A stretch of DNA of 44,527 nt from Caulobacteraceae bacterium (GTDB taxonomy: Bacteria > Pseudomonadota > Alphaproteobacteria > Caulobacterales > Caulobacteraceae). Of the stretch, positions 7,142 to 15,723 are shown in pieces. The notes under the pieces are model-generated. The model saw only the letters and a program-made list of their open reading frames with translations, searched no databases and was not told the DNA's origin. The translations under genes and the position numbers were made by a program. Location: the NCBI GenBank assembly GCA_947447115.1, contig CANFKD010000006.1, forward strand, positions 1 through 44,527. Direction: 5' to 3'. How positions within the stretch are numbered: position 1 is the stretch's first letter; each line of letters opens with the position of its first letter.

Positions 7142-7356
7142 ACAGAATGTTCTATTCACCTATTGATATATAAGAGGTGATCAAAGGCTTTATTAATTCA
7201 TTATGGATGCGCGATAATGGCGCACCCATCCTATTGTCGTTGACTATATTTCATTATGATGACGAATATGCATTAGTTTGAAGCGACCAGTATTATTTAA
7301 TATTTGATTTTACTGAATTTAATAGGCTTCAAAAGCAAAAATAAGGGGAATATACG

Positions 7357-8004
7357 ATGAAATATAATATTTCTGCATTGGCGCTGACCACTATGCTTTG
7401 TGTCGCGGGGCAATCTGCCGCACAGGACTTCACGCCAAAGACCACAGGGACCTTCATCCTTGCGGGTCGGGTGACGGATGTTTCGCCCGATGCCTCCGGT
7501 GGCATTGACACCGCCGCTGGTGCCGCGACTGGCCTGAATGTCGATGTCAAAGCCGATGTGATGCCGACCTTAGGCTTTACCTATTTCTTGAACGAGCATG
7601 TGGCGGTCGAAGCCATCCTCGGAACCACCAAGCACGTGATCAGCGCGGTTGGCGCCGGCGGAACCACGGCAGTCCATGACACGTGGGTGCTGCCCCCCGT
7701 CGTGACGCTGCAATATCATTTCCAACCGAAGGCGCGGGTCAGTCCCTATGTCGGCGCGGGCCTCAATGCCATGGTTTTCTATAGCGGCAAGGACCGCAAC
7801 GGCTTCTCAGTTAAGGTGGATAACGGCATTGGATATGCCTTGCAGGCTGGGACCGACGTGGCCCTGTCTGGTCCTTGGAGCCTGAATGCTGACGTCAAGA
7901 AGGTGTTCTTCAAGACGGATGCCAGTATCAACGGCGGGACGCTGAAATCCAAGGTCACGCTTGATCCTTGGGTCTTGTCGCTCGGCCTAGCGCGCCGGTT
8001 TTAA
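7357..8004 (+). CDS. ompW: OmpW-family outer membrane beta-barrel protein
   Basis: The 215-aa protein has a signal peptide (about residues 1-22, ending near GQSAAQ), a mature start DFTPKTTGTFILAGRVTDVSPDAS typical of OmpW, the strand pattern MPTLGFTYFLNEHVAVEAILGTTKH, a conserved PPVVTLQYHFQPKARVSPYVGAGLNA segment, and a terminal Phe (LARRF) for Bam-dependent assembly. OmpW forms an eight-stranded barrel with a hydrophobic channel and is linked to uptake of small hydrophobic compounds, which would fit the catabolic surroundings. AAGGGGAA gives a strong SD. The 215-base upstream region is AT-rich and probably holds its promoter. It is transcribed alone, with a terminator-like hairpin at 8026. 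Confidence 0.92.
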   Translation: MKYNISALALTTMLCVAGQSAAQDFTPKTTGTFILAGRVTDVSPDASGGIDTAAGAATGLNVDVKADVMPTLGFTYFLNEHVAVEAILGTTKHVISAVGAGGTTAVHDTWVLPPVVTLQYHFQPKARVSPYVGAGLNAMVFYSGKDRNGFSVKVDNGIGYALQAGTDVALSGPWSLNADVKKVFFKTDASINGGTLKSKVTLDPWVLSLGLARRF

Positions 8005-8025
8005 TCCTCGGGTTGAATGACCAGG

Positions 8026-8051
8026 TGGCGGTCCAAGAGGTTGGGCCGCCA
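8026..8051 (+). terminator. Candidate terminator after ompW
   Basis: TGGCGGTCC at 8026-8034 pairs with GGGCCGCCA at 8043-8051, nine pairs including one G-U, with loop AAGAGGTT, followed by only three T bases. It lies 22 bases after the ompW stop. The short T-run lowers confidence in intrinsic termination. Confidence 0.5.
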
Positions 8052-8249
8052 TTTCCATATCTGAAACAGGGCTTTCTTGAAAAATCCCATTATTTCAATG
8101 ATGTAATGGTGTTGCGCGAGGGGCAATCCTAAGTGGTGATATTTGTTAGCGTTTAGTACTTTAATTCACTACTGAAAAACCGCAGACAGTTGTAAAAATT
8201 GATCATGCATGGCGCGAGAGTGTGTCTCGCTGTGTCAGAGGTTTTTCGA

Positions 8250-10397
8250 ATGATTTGGGACCGGATATCGGATGATCCTGGGCTTGATTGGATAGACCAT
8301 GATGTCCGTCAGCAGGTTGCGCGCTTAGTCGTCACCTTTTTGGCCTGCATATTTTCGATTTCGAATCTGGGGTTCAGGTCATCGCTGGTTTGGTTCTCTG
8401 TAGCCTTGCTCGCACAGTTTCTGACCTACCGTATTTCCGTTTCCATTCGTGCCAATGACAAAAACGCGCGTCAATATCGTCTGGCTACGGCCTTGGCGAT
8501 GTTGTTTGAGACCTTTGTTTGGTCCTTCTTGGCCTTTCTCTATTGGCAGCCCTCAAGTTTGACCTTCTGTCTTGCCTCGGTCTGTATTTTGACCGGGCAA
8601 TTGCTTCATTCGGTTACCTTTGCTTCCCGATCACGGGTGGCATCCTTGGTTTGTGGCGTTCCCCCTAGTCTGACATTGATTGGCATGACCACCCTTTTGA
8701 GCGGTCTGCATGGGGCCGATCAGATCATGGTCTTTGTTGCGGCCATTGGGGTCGTCTATTACGCTTTCGTATCCGCCAGCGCGAGTTATGCCGCGCAATC
8801 GGCTCTCGAAGAGCAACGCCGTTTTGCCCAAGGCATAATCGAGGCCCTGGACTCCCGCATCGGGATCATCGATGCGAGCGGCGACTTCATCCACACCAAC
8901 CGCGTCTGGCGCGATCGGATTGAGGCCATTGAGAAGCGCACCAACACACGTCTCGGCAACCATCTGTCAGAACATACCGGGCGGATTCCAGGTCGAAAGG
9001 GCCAACTGGTCGGGCGCCAATTGCAGGCCATGCTGGAGGGACGCGCCGATAGTTTCTCCACGCTATACAGGGCCAATGTCGAGGGGCTGAGCCAGTGGTT
9101 CAGCCTGCGGGCCTATACCTTGAAGGATGCGGGCCACGCCAAGGTGCTCGTCGTTCAGGACAATGTCACCGAGATCAAGGCCTCCGAGGCGAAGCTGAGA
9201 CAGACCAATCGCGTGCTTCGCCGCGCGCGTTTAGAAGCGGATATGGCCAATCGGGCCAAGTCGCGGTTCTTGGCCACCATGGGCCATGAAATCCGCACCC
9301 CGCTCAACGGCATTGTGGCGATCGCAGACGTGCTGTCGCGCTCCAAGCTTGCCGAGTCCGACCGAGACCTGATCGATACCATTTCATCCTCTGCCGATAC
9401 CCTGTCAGGGCTACTGGTCGATATGCTTGACGTGGCGCGGATCGAAGCGGGGCGGGTGAGCCTAGAGCGGGCACCCTTCCATTTGGGCGACGCTTTGCGA
9501 TCCATCATTGCCCTCAGCAACATTATTGCCAGCGAAAAGAACCTCGCCCTCAACAGTCACCTCGACCCGGCGATTGAGGTCTGGGTTTTGGGCGATCTGA
9601 CCCGCTTCAAGCAGGTCGCAACCAACCTGATCGCCAATGCCGTGAAGTTTACGGACGAGGGTAACGTCACGGTTACGGCGAACCGTAATGAGGCCGGTGC
9701 CTTTGAGATTTCGGTTTCAGATACGGGCATTGGCTTTGACCCCACCCAAATCGATCGGCTGTTTAACCCCTTTGAACAGGCTGACGACACTGTAACGCGC
9801 CGGTTCGGCGGTACGGGATTGGGCTTGGCCATCGTCAAGCAACTGATCCTCATGATGGGCGGCAAGATCGACTGTACCAGTGTGCCGGATAGGGGTTCCG
9901 AGTTCCATATTCTGTTGCCCCTTACCGTTACCGAAGCGCCGCCCGAGCAGGTTGAGCCCAGTCTTGAGGACTATATGGAGTCCGCACCCTTGGTCATTTT
10001 GGTGGTTGACGACCATCCGGTGAACCGCAAGGTGGTCGGCTTGATCCTCAATCAATTGAATATCCAGCTGGTTATGGCCAAGAACGGCGAAGAGGCTGTG
10101 CAAGCCTTCTACGAGCAGCCCTTTGATGCGGTTTTGATGGATATGCAGATGCCGGTGATGGACGGCTTGCAGGCAACCCGCGCCATTCGTGACATTGAGG
10201 AAAAGGCCGGGCAGGAACGCACGCCGGTCATCATGTTCAGTGCCAATGCCCTCACCGAGCACATCGAACAGAGCCGCGCCTGCGGGGCGGATATGCATTT
10301 GGCTAAGCCGATCACGGCCAAGGGGCTTCTGGGCGCTCTGGCTAGCGTTCTCAACAAAGAGCCGAGCCTTGCGACTCCGCCTCTGATTTCGGCCTGA
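8250..10397 (+). CDS. Membrane hybrid histidine kinase with C-terminal receiver domain
   Basis: The approximately 715-aa protein has hydrophobic segments over residues about 23-185 that could form five or six membrane helices, a PAS-like region (about 200-312), then HisKA with phospho-acceptor His at about 346 in FLATMGHEIRTPLNG. HATPase_c shows the N box NLIANAVKFTDEG and glycine boxes DTGIGF and GGTGLGL. The C-terminal receiver has VVDDHPVNRK and a phospho-acceptor Asp at about 631 in AVLMDMQMPVMDG. ATG 8250 is chosen because AGAGG lies about eight bases upstream; ATG 8205 and TTG 8199 are in frame without a visible SD. No separate response regulator or HPt gene is adjacent, so the output partner is elsewhere. 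Signal unknown. Confidence 0.88.
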   Translation: MIWDRISDDPGLDWIDHDVRQQVARLVVTFLACIFSISNLGFRSSLVWFSVALLAQFLTYRISVSIRANDKNARQYRLATALAMLFETFVWSFLAFLYWQPSSLTFCLASVCILTGQLLHSVTFASRSRVASLVCGVPPSLTLIGMTTLLSGLHGADQIMVFVAAIGVVYYAFVSASASYAAQSALEEQRRFAQGIIEALDSRIGIIDASGDFIHTNRVWRDRIEAIEKRTNTRLGNHLSEHTGRIPGRKGQLVGRQLQAMLEGRADSFSTLYRANVEGLSQWFSLRAYTLKDAGHAKVLVVQDNVTEIKASEAKLRQTNRVLRRARLEADMANRAKSRFLATMGHEIRTPLNGIVAIADVLSRSKLAESDRDLIDTISSSADTLSGLLVDMLDVARIEAGRVSLERAPFHLGDALRSIIALSNIIASEKNLALNSHLDPAIEVWVLGDLTRFKQVATNLIANAVKFTDEGNVTVTANRNEAGAFEISVSDTGIGFDPTQIDRLFNPFEQADDTVTRRFGGTGLGLAIVKQLILMMGGKIDCTSVPDRGSEFHILLPLTVTEAPPEQVEPSLEDYMESAPLVILVVDDHPVNRKVVGLILNQLNIQLVMAKNGEEAVQAFYEQPFDAVLMDMQMPVMDGLQATRAIRDIEEKAGQERTPVIMFSANALTEHIEQSRACGADMHLAKPITAKGLLGALASVLNKEPSLATPPLISA

Positions 10398-10469
10398 CAA
10401 GCGCGGCGAACCGTTTAACATCCCCTCTGGAACGCCCAACCGTGGCGTAAATCGATCCAGGAGTGCGCA

Positions 10470-11432
10470 ATGAAGGCCGCCGTCTATTACGAAAATGGTT
10501 CACCCGACGTCTTGAAATATGAGGATGTGCCCGATCCGGTCTGCCATCCCAAGGGCGTGGTCATTCGGGTCTTGGCGGTCAGTATCGAAGGCGGTGACAC
10601 GCTCAATCGCTGGCGCGGTCCGCTCGTCACCCATCCCCATATTGTCGGCTATCAGGCCTCGGGCGAGATCGTGGCTATCGGCTCGGAGGTTCACCATCTC
10701 AAACTCGGTCAGATCGTCGCCACCTGCGACGGCTTTGGCAGCCATGCCGAACTGCGTCCTGTTCCCGCGCGTAACTGCTGGCCGGTGCCAGAGGGCTTTG
10801 ATCCGCGCTTGGCCGCAGTCATTCCCGTGGCCTTCGGTACTGCGCACGACTGTCTGTTCGAGTTCGGACGTCTGAAGGCTGGCGAGACGGTTCTGGTTCA
10901 AGCCGGTGCCAGCGGCGTTGGCCTTGCCGCCATCCAACTGGCCAAGCGGGCGGGTGCGACGGTTCTGGCCACCGCGTCGAGCGACGAGCGCTTGGAGCGG
11001 CTAAAGGCCTATGGCCTAGATCACGGCATCAACTATTCGGCTCACTCCGTGCCCGAAGCGGTGATGAAATTGACCGATAAGAAGGGCGTCAATCTGGTGG
11101 TCGACAGTGTCGGCGGTCCCACCCTGCAAGGCTCCATCCAATCACTGGCCTATCGTGGCCGGGTGTCGATGGTCGGGCAGGCCGGGCGCGAGCCGATGGT
11201 GGTCGATGTCGGCAGTCTGATGGGCGGCAATCGCTCGCTCAGCGGTGTGTTCCTCGGCGCGGAGATCATGACCGACCGGGCCCACGACATGATCCAAGGC
11301 CTGATCGATGATGCGGCCAAGGGTGCGTTCCAAGTGGTCATCGACCGAGAGTTCAAACTCTCAGACGCCGCCGCGGCTCACGCCTATATTGAGAGCCGCC
11401 AAGCTGTGGGGCGGGTTCTGCTTATTCCTTGA
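10470..11432 (+). CDS. Zinc-free MDR oxidoreductase (NADPH:quinone reductase-like)
   Basis: The 320-aa protein has the medium-chain dehydrogenase layout: a GroES-like N-terminal domain with HIVGYQASGEIVAIGSEV, and a nucleotide-binding domain with VLVQAGASGVGLAAIQLAKR and the serine-rich strand end TASSDERLERLKAYG. It lacks the cysteine cluster of zinc alcohol dehydrogenases, so it belongs to the quinone reductase/enoyl reductase side of the family. AGGAG before ATG 10470 is a good SD. It follows the kinase gene by 72 bases and may or may not share its transcript. The substrate (quinone or an unsaturated carbonyl) is unknown. Confidence 0.88.
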   Translation: MKAAVYYENGSPDVLKYEDVPDPVCHPKGVVIRVLAVSIEGGDTLNRWRGPLVTHPHIVGYQASGEIVAIGSEVHHLKLGQIVATCDGFGSHAELRPVPARNCWPVPEGFDPRLAAVIPVAFGTAHDCLFEFGRLKAGETVLVQAGASGVGLAAIQLAKRAGATVLATASSDERLERLKAYGLDHGINYSAHSVPEAVMKLTDKKGVNLVVDSVGGPTLQGSIQSLAYRGRVSMVGQAGREPMVVDVGSLMGGNRSLSGVFLGAEIMTDRAHDMIQGLIDDAAKGAFQVVIDREFKLSDAAAAHAYIESRQAVGRVLLIP

Positions 11433-11466
11433 GGGTGGGCTAACCCCCTACCCCGGTTTCGCCGGT

Positions 11467-11708
11467 ACTTCCCCCAGAGGGGGAAGATTTGCGCATCGAT
11501 GATCTTCCCCCTCTGGGGGAAGTGGCCCGAAGGGCCGAAGGGGGTCTTGTTTTCTACCCCGTGTTCCCCGCGAAGGCGGGGACCCAGACCCATTCTCTCA
11601 GACGGAAAGTGACCCGCTGGATCACCGTCTGCATGGAGGTCGCGGTGGAGAGGAGGGTGGGCATACCCCCCTCTCCCAACCCTCTCCCCCTCAAGGGGGG
11701 AAAGGGCT
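11467..11708. repeat. Intergenic repeat cluster A (inverted repeat plus two dispersed repeat types)
   Basis: The 11433-11723 gap between two convergent genes holds no gene. Bases 11467-11488 and 11502-11523 are a perfect 22-bp inverted repeat (core CTTCCCCCAGAGGGGGAAG) around a 13-base loop. Bases 11561-11605 carry the GTTCCCCGCGAAGGCGGGG type also found at 20064, 21198 and 29702. Bases 11666-11708 carry the CTCTCCCAACCCTCTCCC type also at 29780 and 35845. These are dispersed short GC-rich repeats that can form hairpins and may act as bidirectional terminators here. Confidence 0.75.
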
Positions 11709-11723
11709 AGAACGGATAAGCCC

Positions 11724-12740
11724 CTACCCCATCGGATAGAGGATCTCTTTCGAGACCGCGTTGATCTTCTTCATCACCTCGTCGGGGAGGATCAGGTCGG
11801 AGGCCGCGAAGATTTCGGCCAGTTGGTTTTCGTGGGTGGCGCCGACGATGGTCGAGGCCACAAAATCGTGCTGCATGCTCCAGGCGGTGGCCATGGTCAC
11901 CAGCGACATGCCGGCCTCTTGGGCGATGGCCCCGAAACGCTCGGTTGCCAGCAAGGACTTGTCATTGACGAAGCGCTTGACCATCGCGGCCTGGCGCCCA
12001 CCCATATTGAGATAGTTGGAGAACCGCGCCCCGTCGGGACGGCCGCCATTGTTATATTTGCCCGACAGAACGCCGCCCGCGAGGGGGGAGTAGGGGATCA
12101 GGCTGACGCCCTCTTGACGACAGACCTGCGCCAGCTCGTCTTCGAAGCGGCGGTTATTCATGCTGAAATTGTTCTGGATGGTTTCATAGCGGGCCAGACC
12201 CTCGCGTTCGGACACGGACAGGCTCTTCATCAGGCCCCAGCTGGTCTCGTTGCTACAGCCGATGATCCGCACCTTGCCGCTTTCGACCAGATCGTCCAGG
12301 GCGCGCAGGGCATCTTCATAGCGTGCGCCATGGTCGGGCCAATGGGTCTGATAGAGGTCGATATAGTCGGTGTTAAGACGGCGCAGGCTGGCCTCGACGG
12401 CACTGACGATATTGTGACGGTCGAGCGCGGTCATACCGGCGCGCTGTGAGCCCTTCAGCCAGCCGTGGCTTGGGCCGCAGACCTTGGTCGCAATCAGCAC
12501 CTCGTCGCGGCGCTTGGTCTTCATCCAGCGGCCGACAATCTCTTCGGTGGTGCCGGCCCATTCTTCCTTGGGCGGGACGGGATAGTTTTCAGCCGTGTCG
12601 AAGAAATTGATGCCCGCATCGAGCGACATGTCGAGGATGCGGTGGGACATTTTCTCGTCGGCCTGAGCACCAAAGGTCATGGTGCCCATGCAGATCTTCG
12701 AAACAACGATGGGGCTTTTGCCAAGGCGGTGGGTTTGCAT
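11724..12740 (-). CDS. Aldo/keto reductase (Tas-like)
   Basis: The 338-aa protein is a TIM-barrel aldo/keto reductase with catalytic residues visible as Asp and Tyr in NFFDTAENYPVPPKEE, Lys in VLIATKVCGP and His in LYQTHWPDH. The NYPVPPK insert and overall length resemble the Tas/YajO branch. NADPH binding is expected at the C-terminal segment TIVGATHENQLAE. AGGA lies seven bases before the ATG. It probably reduces an aldehyde or ketone in the cytoplasm. It is upstream-adjacent (28 bases) to the thioesterase gene at 12769 on the same strand, so both are likely one transcript. Confidence 0.9.
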   Translation of the reverse strand: MQTHRLGKSPIVVSKICMGTMTFGAQADEKMSHRILDMSLDAGINFFDTAENYPVPPKEEWAGTTEEIVGRWMKTKRRDEVLIATKVCGPSHGWLKGSQRAGMTALDRHNIVSAVEASLRRLNTDYIDLYQTHWPDHGARYEDALRALDDLVESGKVRIIGCSNETSWGLMKSLSVSEREGLARYETIQNNFSMNNRRFEDELAQVCRQEGVSLIPYSPLAGGVLSGKYNNGGRPDGARFSNYLNMGGRQAAMVKRFVNDKSLLATERFGAIAQEAGMSLVTMATAWSMQHDFVASTIVGATHENQLAEIFAASDLILPDEVMKKINAVSKEILYPMG

Positions 12741-12768
12741 TTTCGGTCCTGAAGGTTGGGTTTGAAGG

Positions 12769-13203
12769 CTAAGATTGAGTGATGAGATAGGTCTGCAAGA
12801 TGGTCCTCAGGCCGTCGGACAGGGGGCTGGAGCCCTTCTCGTCGGCTTGGACAAAGGTGGTCGTGCAGATGCCGACGCACTTGCCCTGTTGGAACATGGC
12901 TTGGCTGATTTCCATCGAGGCATTGCCAATGCGGGTAATGCCGCTGCCAATATCGAGCATGTCGGGGTGAAAGACCTCGCCAAGAAAGCTGACGCGGGTA
13001 TCGGCGGTGACGATCCGAACCCAAGGCGCAGGCCCTAGATCTTCGAAAATCTGCTTCATGAACCGGCCGCGCGCCTCATCATAAAAGCCCGCTATGGCCA
13101 TATTGTTGATGTGGCGCAGGCTGTCCTCATCCCGATAGCGGGTCTGGATTTGGAACGCGAAGGGATAGGCGGCGCGGTCGAGGCGCCAAGGTTCGGGCTT
13201 CAT
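12769..13203 (-). CDS. Acyl-CoA thioesterase, 4-hydroxybenzoyl-CoA thioesterase/YbgC-like hotdog protein
   Basis: The 144-aa protein has the hotdog-fold signature TRYRDEDSLRHINNMAIAGFYDEARGRFM, matching the pattern in which an acidic residue precedes a His-x-Asn-Asn turn and a helix with Tyr-x-Glu. The second strand set is VTADTRVSFLGEVFHPDMLDIGSGITRIG and a closing strand is CVGICTTTFVQADEKGSS. It would hydrolyse an acyl-CoA in the cytoplasm. It is the first gene of a two-gene leftward unit with the aldo/keto reductase and is divergent from the ene-reductase, sharing the 118-base promoter region that holds an operator-like palindrome. Substrate unknown. Confidence 0.8.
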   Translation of the reverse strand: MKPEPWRLDRAAYPFAFQIQTRYRDEDSLRHINNMAIAGFYDEARGRFMKQIFEDLGPAPWVRIVTADTRVSFLGEVFHPDMLDIGSGITRIGNASMEISQAMFQQGKCVGICTTTFVQADEKGSSPLSDGLRTILQTYLITQS

Positions 13204-13275
13204 GGGTAGGCTACACTCTGAACAGATCGCGGATAACGACTTAAGGACTGGTTTTAGAGCCTAGCCGCCATTAGG

Positions 13276-13293
13276 ATCAAACGATTGTTTGAT
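13276..13293. promoter_or_regulatory. Operator-like palindrome between thioesterase and ene-reductase genes
   Basis: ATCAAACGATTGTTTGAT has 7-bp perfect arms around four bases and lies 29 bases before the ene-reductase ATG in a divergent promoter region. The core CAAAC-N4-GTTTG agrees with the published consensus for PsrA-type TetR regulators. It also shares 11 of 14 bases with CAATCGATTAATTG at 42674-42687 next to the TetR gene. Binding is inferred. Confidence 0.55.
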
Positions 13294-13321
13294 TGATCGC
13301 CCACTGCCGCCGGAGATACCC

Positions 13322-14404
13322 ATGTCTGCCACTGACCTGTTCGCCCCCATGACCTTCAAGCGTGGCCCGGCCATGAAGAACCGCTTCATGCTCGCGCCCC
13401 TGACCAATCAGCAGAGCGGCGCCGACGGGGTCCTGTCGCAGGACGAATATCATTGGCTGGTCAAGCGGGCGGAGGGCGGCTTTGGCCTGACCATGACCTG
13501 TGCTGCCCACGTCCAAAAGATCGGCCAAGGCTTTGAGGGCCAACTCGGTGTCTTTTCTGATGATCATCTGCCCGGCCTGACGCGGCTGGCGGCGGGGATC
13601 AAGGCCAATGACAGCCTAGCGGTCGTGCAACTGCACCATGCGGGTATGCGCTCACCCAAGGAACTGATCGGCGAGGCCCCGGTCTGTCCGTCCGCCAATG
13701 AAGAGTTCCGCGCGCGGGCCATGACCACGGCAGAGGTCGAAGAGATGATCGAGGCCTTCATTGTCGGCGCCGAGCGGGCCGAGAAGGCGGGCTTTGATGG
13801 CGTCGAGCTACATGGTGCGCACGGCTATGTTCTCTGCCAATTTCTTAGCCCAGAGGTCAACCAACGCACCGACCGCTTCGGCGGTTCCTTGGATAACCGC
13901 ACATCAGTGATCCGCGAGATCATCGCCGGTATCCGCGCCCGTTGCCGTCCAGACTTCAATCTCGGCATCCGCCTATCGCCCGAGCGGTTCGGTTTGAAGC
14001 TGTCGGAAATCCTGTCCTTTGCTCAAAGCCTAATGACGGCGGGCGACATTGACTATCTCGACATGTCCTTGTGGGACGTCTTCAAGCTGCCGGTTGAGGA
14101 AGACTACAAGGACCGCAGCCTGATGGCCTGGTTCGCAGGCCTTGATCGCGGTTCGGTGCGTTTGGGCGTCGCCGGTAAGGTCCTGACGGCGGAAAATGCC
14201 CGGGCCTGTCTCGAGGCCGGTATGGATTTCGTGCTGATCGGACGCGGCGCGATCTTGCATCACGACTATCCCAAGCTGGTTCAGGCCGATGCCGACTTCC
14301 ACCCGATTGCCTTGCCCGTCAGCCAAGAGCACTTGGCCAAGGAAGGCCTCAGCCCAAGCTTCATTCAATATATGGGCAACTGGAAAGGCTTCGTCAGCCT
14401 CTAG
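13322..14404 (+). CDS. Old Yellow Enzyme-family NADH:flavin oxidoreductase (ene-reductase)
   Basis: The 360-aa protein is an FMN TIM barrel: N-terminal LKNRF-like segment MKNRFMLAPLTNQQS, the substrate-binding HGAHGYVLCQFLSPEVNQRTD with FGGSLDNR, and a C-terminal phosphate-binding strand region GMDFVLIGRGAILHHDYP. Such enzymes reduce activated C=C bonds such as enones. ATG 13322 is supported by GGAGA six bases upstream; an earlier in-frame start at 13289 would overlap the operator. The promoter region carries the palindrome 13276-13293. With the nearby Baeyer-Villiger enzymes it could feed reduction of cyclic enones to ketones, which is inference. Confidence 0.9.
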   Translation: MSATDLFAPMTFKRGPAMKNRFMLAPLTNQQSGADGVLSQDEYHWLVKRAEGGFGLTMTCAAHVQKIGQGFEGQLGVFSDDHLPGLTRLAAGIKANDSLAVVQLHHAGMRSPKELIGEAPVCPSANEEFRARAMTTAEVEEMIEAFIVGAERAEKAGFDGVELHGAHGYVLCQFLSPEVNQRTDRFGGSLDNRTSVIREIIAGIRARCRPDFNLGIRLSPERFGLKLSEILSFAQSLMTAGDIDYLDMSLWDVFKLPVEEDYKDRSLMAWFAGLDRGSVRLGVAGKVLTAENARACLEAGMDFVLIGRGAILHHDYPKLVQADADFHPIALPVSQEHLAKEGLSPSFIQYMGNWKGFVSL

Positions 14405-14501
14405 AGGGTGACAGCCTCATCAGAGGGCTGCATAGTCGATAAAGAAACCAGCGCGGGGCGTCCTTGGACGTAAACACTGCGCGGACCAAAGGGAGGATGA
14501 C

Positions 14502-15704
14502 ATGGCCTACGCTCCGGCAACGCGGGATATCTATGATGCGGATAGCCACATCATGGAACTGCCTGATTTCTTGAAAAAATACGCCGATCCGCTTCTGCGT
14601 GAAGAGATCCCAGAGGTGAGCTATTCGGCTTCTATCGTCACCGATGACGAGGTCGCGGTGATCATGGCCCAAGGCGGGCGTCATAGTGCTGAGCATGTGC
14701 AGGCCCAGATCGATCTGGGCGACCGGCTGATCCAGTCCTCGAAGGAAATTCAGGCCCTCGGTGCCTTTGATAGCGCCGACCGCACCCGGGCCATGGACCT
14801 TCTCGGTTTCAAGAAGCAGTTGGTGTTCGCCACCCACAGCGTCGCCATGCCCTTTTCGGCCAGCTCGCGGCTGGAGTCGCGCCTGCGCTATGGCGCGACG
14901 CGGGCCCACAATCGCCACATGGCCGACTTCTGCAGTTCTGACGCAAGGCTGATGGGCGTGGCCGTGATCCCGCTCGATGATCCCGAGATGGCCATGGCCG
15001 AGCTCGACTATGTGCTGCGCAGCGGCCTTGAGGCGGTCTGGATTCCCCATCGTCCTTGCGGTGACCGCTCGCCCGGTCACGTCGACCTCGATCCCTTCTG
15101 GGCCAAGTTGGCCGAGAGCGGAATTCCCTTTCTCCTCCATGTCGGCGGTGCGCCCTTACAGCTCGCCAAGGCTTGGATGAACAATGGCCGTCCACCGACC
15201 AAGGATTGGCTGGGCGGCGGTGAGAACCTGCGCACCAAGGATATTGCCTTGCTGCATGAGGGCCCTGAAGCCTTCTTGACCATGATGGTGTTGGACGGAG
15301 TGTTTCAGCGCCATCCGACCCTGCGCGGGGCAAGCGTTGAGCTTGGTGCGGGCTGGGTGCCTGAACTGCTGCGGCGTCTGGACTGGGTGGTCAAGCACTG
15401 GAGCCGCAATGACGCCAATCTGCAGGGCCTCAGCCGCATCCCGTCGCAGCAACTGACCGATCAGATGGCCTTCACGCCCTTCGTCTTTGAAGAGGTCGGC
15501 AACTTCATCGATCAGTCCAATCCGGACCTCTATCTGTTCTCCAGCGACTATCCCCATATCGAGGGCGGACGCGATCCTATCGCGCGCTTTGAGGCGTCGC
15601 TGGGTGTTCGAGACGAATCCGTACGGGCCAAGTTCTATGCTGAGAACTTCCTGCGCATCTTCCCGGCAGCTCGGGTAACCTCAAGCTTGGCGGCCAGCGC
15701 TTAA
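14502..15704 (+). CDS. Amidohydrolase-2 family metal-dependent hydrolase/decarboxylase
   Basis: The 400-aa protein belongs to the amidohydrolase_2 TIM-barrel family: an N-terminal metal-site segment YDADSHIMELPDF (the Asp-x-Asp-Ser-His variant), a central His region FLLHVGGAPLQL, and the C-terminal segment LYLFSSDYPHIEGGRDPI containing the conserved active-site Asp. Relatives include ACMSD-like decarboxylases and lactone or diketone hydrolases. AGGGAGG just before ATG 14502 is a strong SD. It lies 97 bases after the ene-reductase on the same strand, so co-transcription is possible. Reaction unknown. Confidence 0.86.
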   Translation: MAYAPATRDIYDADSHIMELPDFLKKYADPLLREEIPEVSYSASIVTDDEVAVIMAQGGRHSAEHVQAQIDLGDRLIQSSKEIQALGAFDSADRTRAMDLLGFKKQLVFATHSVAMPFSASSRLESRLRYGATRAHNRHMADFCSSDARLMGVAVIPLDDPEMAMAELDYVLRSGLEAVWIPHRPCGDRSPGHVDLDPFWAKLAESGIPFLLHVGGAPLQLAKAWMNNGRPPTKDWLGGGENLRTKDIALLHEGPEAFLTMMVLDGVFQRHPTLRGASVELGAGWVPELLRRLDWVVKHWSRNDANLQGLSRIPSQQLTDQMAFTPFVFEEVGNFIDQSNPDLYLFSSDYPHIEGGRDPIARFEASLGVRDESVRAKFYAENFLRIFPAARVTSSLAASA

Positions 15705-15723
15705 TCGCGCTGGCCTCTCGGCC

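Noticed and set aside
7163-7184. FNR/CRP-like box before ompW (TTGAT ... ATCAA)
   Set aside because: Half-sites TTGAT and GATCAA are separated by 11 bases instead of four, so the match is not credible.
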